A stretch of 7,820 nucleotides of DNA from contig CACYDD010000213.1 in assembly GCA_902773065.1 (NCBI GenBank), positions 1 to 7,820 on the forward strand, given 5' to 3'. The notes under the pieces are model-generated. The model was not told where the DNA came from. It ran no database searches and saw nothing but the letters and a program-made list of their open reading frames with translations. This document shows positions 4,936 to 7,820 of this stretch, one piece after another. This DNA comes from an uncultured Ruminococcus sp. GTDB taxonomy: Bacteria; Bacillota; Clostridia; Oscillospirales; Acutalibacteraceae. The translations under genes were made by a program, and so were the position numbers. Position 1 is the stretch's first letter; the number at the start of each line of letters is the position of its first letter.

Positions 4936-6333
4936 GTGTTATTAACAATTACGATGACAGGAAAAAATACGCAGGATCTGGGCTACCTTTTACATAAGAA
5001 TCCGTATAGAGCGCAAAGCTTCGATTTAAGCTTTGGAAAAGCCTATGTGTTTTATCCCGAACTTTCGGATAAAAAAACAACAGTGGCTTTGCTTCTCGAT
5101 ATTGACCCGATCGACCTTGCAAGAGGGAAGGTAGGTTCTAAGGACGGAGGACTGTTTGATTATGTCAATGACAGACCCTATGTGGCTTCGTCATTTATGA
5201 GTACAGCACTGGTAAAGGTGTTTGGTACAGCCATGTCGGGAAAATGCACGAAGCGTCAGGAGCTTGCGGATACGCCGCTTGATCTTGAAGTCTGTGTTCA
5301 TATGCTGCCGTGCAGAGGCAGCGACAGTTTAGCAGAAGAAATTTTTGAGCCGCTTGGTTATGAGGTGAAAACAAAAAGTTCAATTCTGGATGAAAAATTT
5401 CCTGAATGGGGCGAAAGTGCCTATATTGACCTTACACTCACCGGCAAGGTAAAGCTTTCTGAGCTTTTGAATCATCTGTATGTGCTGATTCCTGTTTTTG
5501 ATAAACAAAAGCATTATTATGTCAGCGAGGATGAAATTGACAAGCTGCTAAAACACGGCGAAGGATGGTTGTCGGGACATCCTGCAAGAAATAAGATTAT
5601 CAGAAGATATTTTGATATGCGCAAAAGCTATGCCAATAAAGCAATCGGAAGACTGCTTGAAGCGGAAGGCGAAACAGGTGAAGACGCTGAACCCGAATCA
5701 TCAAAAACGGAAACAGGAGAAAAGAAAACACCGCTGAATCAGCTGCGCATGGAAGCGGTAAAAAATGCGGTGCTGAAAAGCGGGGCTTCGTCGGTCATCG
5801 ATCTTGGCTGCGGCGAATGTAAGCTGACTGCTTTGCTTTTGCAGGAACAGCAGATTAAAAAAGTCACAGCGGCTGATGTATCGGTAAGAACGCTTGAAAA
5901 GGCAAAAAAACGGCTGCATTACGACAGAATGATGCCGTACAAAAAGAACAAGCTGACACTCATGCAGGCTTCTCTGACCTATAAAGACCCGAGATTTTCG
6001 GGGTATGATACTGCCTGTGTGATCGAGGTCATTGAACATCTTGACCCTCAGAGAATACCGTCATTTGAAAAATCCGTATTTGAATATGCCGTGCCGAAAA
6101 CCGTAATTATAACAACACCGAACAAAGATTATAATGTATTGTACGAAACAATGGAAAACGGTGAACTGCGGCATACCGACCACAGGTTTGAGTGGACAAG
6201 AGAAGAATTTAAAAGTTGGACGGAGCATATATGCAGTACGTTCGGCTATATCGTAGAAATAAGCGAGATCGGAAACCGTGACGAAACATACGGTTCTCCG
6301 ACTCAGATGGGAGTGTTTACAAAATGCGTATAG
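4936..6333 (+). CDS. hen1: Hen1, 3'-terminal RNA ribose 2'-O-methyltransferase (465 aa)
   Basis: SAM-dependent enzyme that methylates the 2'-OH of the 3'-terminal ribose of broken RNA before Pnkp seals it, protecting the joint from repeat cleavage. Residues 1-240 are the bacterial Hen1 N-terminal domain (MLLTIT start, DLGYLLHKNP, SFDLSFG), which in studied homologues helps activate the Pnkp ligase. An acidic linker runs about 242-264. The methyltransferase domain follows, with SAM motif VIDLGCGE (D289, G291, G293). The metal site is E364-x-x-E367-H368 together with H416 in RHTDHRFEW, the Mn-dependent set of this family. The start is the GTG at 4936 with GGGAGG 7 nt upstream; an overlapping ATG at 4934 is in another frame and stops after three codons. 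Length is typical of the family. The stop overlaps the pnkp start by 10 nt, a tight operon. Confidence 0.96.
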   Translation: MLLTITMTGKNTQDLGYLLHKNPYRAQSFDLSFGKAYVFYPELSDKKTTVALLLDIDPIDLARGKVGSKDGGLFDYVNDRPYVASSFMSTALVKVFGTAMSGKCTKRQELADTPLDLEVCVHMLPCRGSDSLAEEIFEPLGYEVKTKSSILDEKFPEWGESAYIDLTLTGKVKLSELLNHLYVLIPVFDKQKHYYVSEDEIDKLLKHGEGWLSGHPARNKIIRRYFDMRKSYANKAIGRLLEAEGETGEDAEPESSKTETGEKKTPLNQLRMEAVKNAVLKSGASSVIDLGCGECKLTALLLQEQQIKKVTAADVSVRTLEKAKKRLHYDRMMPYKKNKLTLMQASLTYKDPRFSGYDTACVIEVIEHLDPQRIPSFEKSVFEYAVPKTVIITTPNKDYNVLYETMENGELRHTDHRFEWTREEFKSWTEHICSTFGYIVEISEIGNRDETYGSPTQMGVFTKCV

Positions 6334-7820
6334 AAATACCCGAATTTGCCCTTGTTGCGATGATCGGTGCGACATCAAGCGGAAAAACGACCTTTGCCAA
6401 TCAGCATTTTTTGTCTACCGAGGTTTTATCCTCCGATTTTTTCAGAGGGATGGTAAGCGATGATGAAAATGATCAGGATGTTTCAGCTGATGCCTTTGAC
6501 CTGCTTTACTATGCGGCGGAAAAGCGTCTGAACCGTATGAAAACAACTGTGATCGATGCGACCAATTTGCAGAAAAATGCCAGAAAACAGGTAATTGAAC
6601 TTGCTCACAGACAGAACGTACACAGCGTTGCCATTGTGCTGAATCTTCCCGAAAAAGAGCTTGTCAAAAGAAATGAAAACAGAGCTGACAGAGGTTATCC
6701 CGAAAGGGTTGTCAGAAAGCATTGTTCTGACCTCCGCAGAAGCATCAGGAATTTAAAGCGTGAAGGGTTTCGTTTTATTTATGTCCTGAATTCTCAGGAG
6801 GAAATAGACAATGCCGAAATCATCCGTACAAAACTCTGGAATGATAAAAAGGAAGAACACGGACCGTTTGATATTATCGGAGATATTCACGGCTGTTATG
6901 ACGAGCTTGTCATGCTTCTAAAAAAGTTGGGATATATCGTAAACGACAACGGTATAATGACTCACCCAGAGGGCAGAAAGGCAGCTTTTCTTGGTGACCT
7001 TTGCGACAGAGGTCCGGAAAACACAAAGGTATTAAGGCTTGTGATGGATATGGTTCGCTCAGGGAATGCAATCGCCGTTCCGGGCAACCATGATGTCAAG
7101 TTTCTGAAATATTTGCAAGGAAAGAATGTTCAGCTGACCCATGGTCTGGAGATCACCGTTTCTCAGATTGAAAAGGAAAGTGATGAATTCAGGTCAGAGG
7201 TAAAAGAATTCATTAATGGTCTTGTCAGTCATTATGTCCTTGACAGCGGCAAACTTGTGATTGCTCATGCAGGACTGAAGGAAGAATATATCGGCAGAGG
7301 GTCTGCAAGGGTAAGAGAATTCTGTTTGTATGGTGATGTAACAGGAGAAACCGATACATACGGCTTACCTGTCCGCCTCGACTGGGCAGCAGATTACAGA
7401 GGAAGGGCAACGGTTGTTTACGGTCACACACCTCAACAGGAAGTACAAGCAGTAAACGGAACATATTGTATCGATACAGGCTGTGTATTCGGTGGAAAGC
7501 TGACAGCATTCCGCTATCCCGAAAGAGAAACCGTCAGTGTTGATGCACTTGCTCAGTATGATGAACCTGCAAAGCCGATGAGAGAGATACCAAAAGAAGA
7601 TGACGATATGCTGATGCTCGGTGATGTGTCGGGAAAAATGTATATTAATACGGAGCTGATTCCGTCGATTACCGTTCAGGAAAACAATTCTGCGGCGGCA
7701 CTGGAGATCATGTCACGTTTTGCGGCAGACCCACACTGGTTGATCTATCTTCCGCCTACTATGTCACCGTGTAAAACAAGTAAGCTGGAGAACTATCTGG
7801 AACATCCGCTGGAAGCATTT
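6324..7820 (+). CDS. pnkp: Pnkp, polynucleotide kinase-phosphatase/ligase for RNA repair, 3' end outside window (499 codons visible)
   Basis: RNA end-healing and sealing enzyme that works in a complex with Hen1. Visible are the 5'-OH polynucleotide kinase (residues about 1-175) with P-loop GATSSGKT at 15-22 (K21) and SSD with D38 and R41, and lid-type arginines around 120. Next comes a binuclear metallophosphoesterase (about 184-400), which removes 2',3'-cyclic or 3' phosphates. Its motifs are GDIHG (D187, H189), GDLCDRG (D225, R229), GNHD (N255, H256), HAG (H315), YGHTP (H368) and DTG (D384). From about 425 the ligase domain begins, and the window ends before its nucleotidyl-lysine motif. 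The ATG at 6324 lies 10 nt inside hen1, with GGGAG upstream at 6309-6313. Family members are about 850-870 aa, so roughly 350-370 residues lie beyond the window. The frame is open to base 7820. Completeness of the ligase is inferred. Confidence 0.96.
   Translation, partial: MRIEIPEFALVAMIGATSSGKTTFANQHFLSTEVLSSDFFRGMVSDDENDQDVSADAFDLLYYAAEKRLNRMKTTVIDATNLQKNARKQVIELAHRQNVHSVAIVLNLPEKELVKRNENRADRGYPERVVRKHCSDLRRSIRNLKREGFRFIYVLNSQEEIDNAEIIRTKLWNDKKEEHGPFDIIGDIHGCYDELVMLLKKLGYIVNDNGIMTHPEGRKAAFLGDLCDRGPENTKVLRLVMDMVRSGNAIAVPGNHDVKFLKYLQGKNVQLTHGLEITVSQIEKESDEFRSEVKEFINGLVSHYVLDSGKLVIAHAGLKEEYIGRGSARVREFCLYGDVTGETDTYGLPVRLDWAADYRGRATVVYGHTPQQEVQAVNGTYCIDTGCVFGGKLTAFRYPERETVSVDALAQYDEPAKPMREIPKEDDDMLMLGDVSGKMYINTELIPSITVQENNSAAALEIMSRFAADPHWLIYLPPTMSPCKTSKLENYLEHPLEAF

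Noticed and set aside
5701..6039. Minus-strand open frames inside hen1 (also 6061-6378)
   Set aside because: Antisense to the SAM-binding and metal-binding motifs of Hen1; Phe/Cys-rich products with no family resemblance.
7225..7509. Minus-strand open frame inside pnkp
   Set aside because: Antisense to the phosphatase motifs HAG, YGHTP and DTG of Pnkp, whose plus frame is open and conserved throughout.
1..7820. CRISPR array, tRNA, rRNA, transposase or phage attachment site
   Set aside because: No regularly spaced repeats, cloverleaf-like or rRNA-like segments, transposase motifs or long direct repeats were seen on reading both strands.

Overview
The window looks like a low-to-mid GC Firmicute chromosome, most likely a gut clostridium of the Ruminococcus/Oscillospirales type. 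This is inferred from strong AGGAGG-type ribosome binding sites, use of GTG as well as ATG starts, TGA used as a stop, an AT-leaning composition, and the gene families present. There is no rRNA, tRNA, CRISPR array or insertion sequence.

Layout. (1) Positions 1-1875 (+): the 3' part of a CadA/ZntA-type P1B-2 heavy-metal ATPase. All eight membrane helices and the catalytic core are visible; only the extreme N-terminus is missing. (2) Positions 1886-2504 (-): a convergent toxin-antitoxin operon. A RelB/DinJ-like ribbon-helix-helix antitoxin overlaps a YoeB/Txe-family mRNA interferase by 8 nt. It has a near-consensus promoter, a palindromic candidate operator and an intrinsic terminator. (3) Positions 2505-2707: a short intergenic region with a GC-rich hairpin and an unusual 31-codon ORF with a very good ribosome binding site that runs into the next gene. 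(4) Positions 2708-4854 (+): two tandem WYL-domain proteins. The first has a winged-helix DNA-binding segment; the second shows no obvious one. The pair ends in a strong hairpin terminator that contains the second gene's stop codon in its loop. (5) Positions 4898-7820 (+): a separate promoter followed by overlapping hen1 and pnkp, the bacterial RNA repair pair. pnkp runs off the window after its kinase and phosphatase domains and just inside its ligase domain.

How the parts may work together. Hen1 and Pnkp are known partners: Pnkp heals and seals broken RNA ends, and Hen1 2'-O-methylates the 3' terminal ribose at the break before sealing, so that the site cannot be cleaved again. WYL proteins are often ligand-responsive regulators, commonly near stress and defence genes, so the two WYL genes are candidate regulators of this repair operon. 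A YoeB-type ribonuclease lies a few hundred bases away, so RNA cleavage and RNA repair are neighbours here; a functional link is inference only. The most distinctive arrangement in the window is the WYL-WYL-Hen1-Pnkp block.
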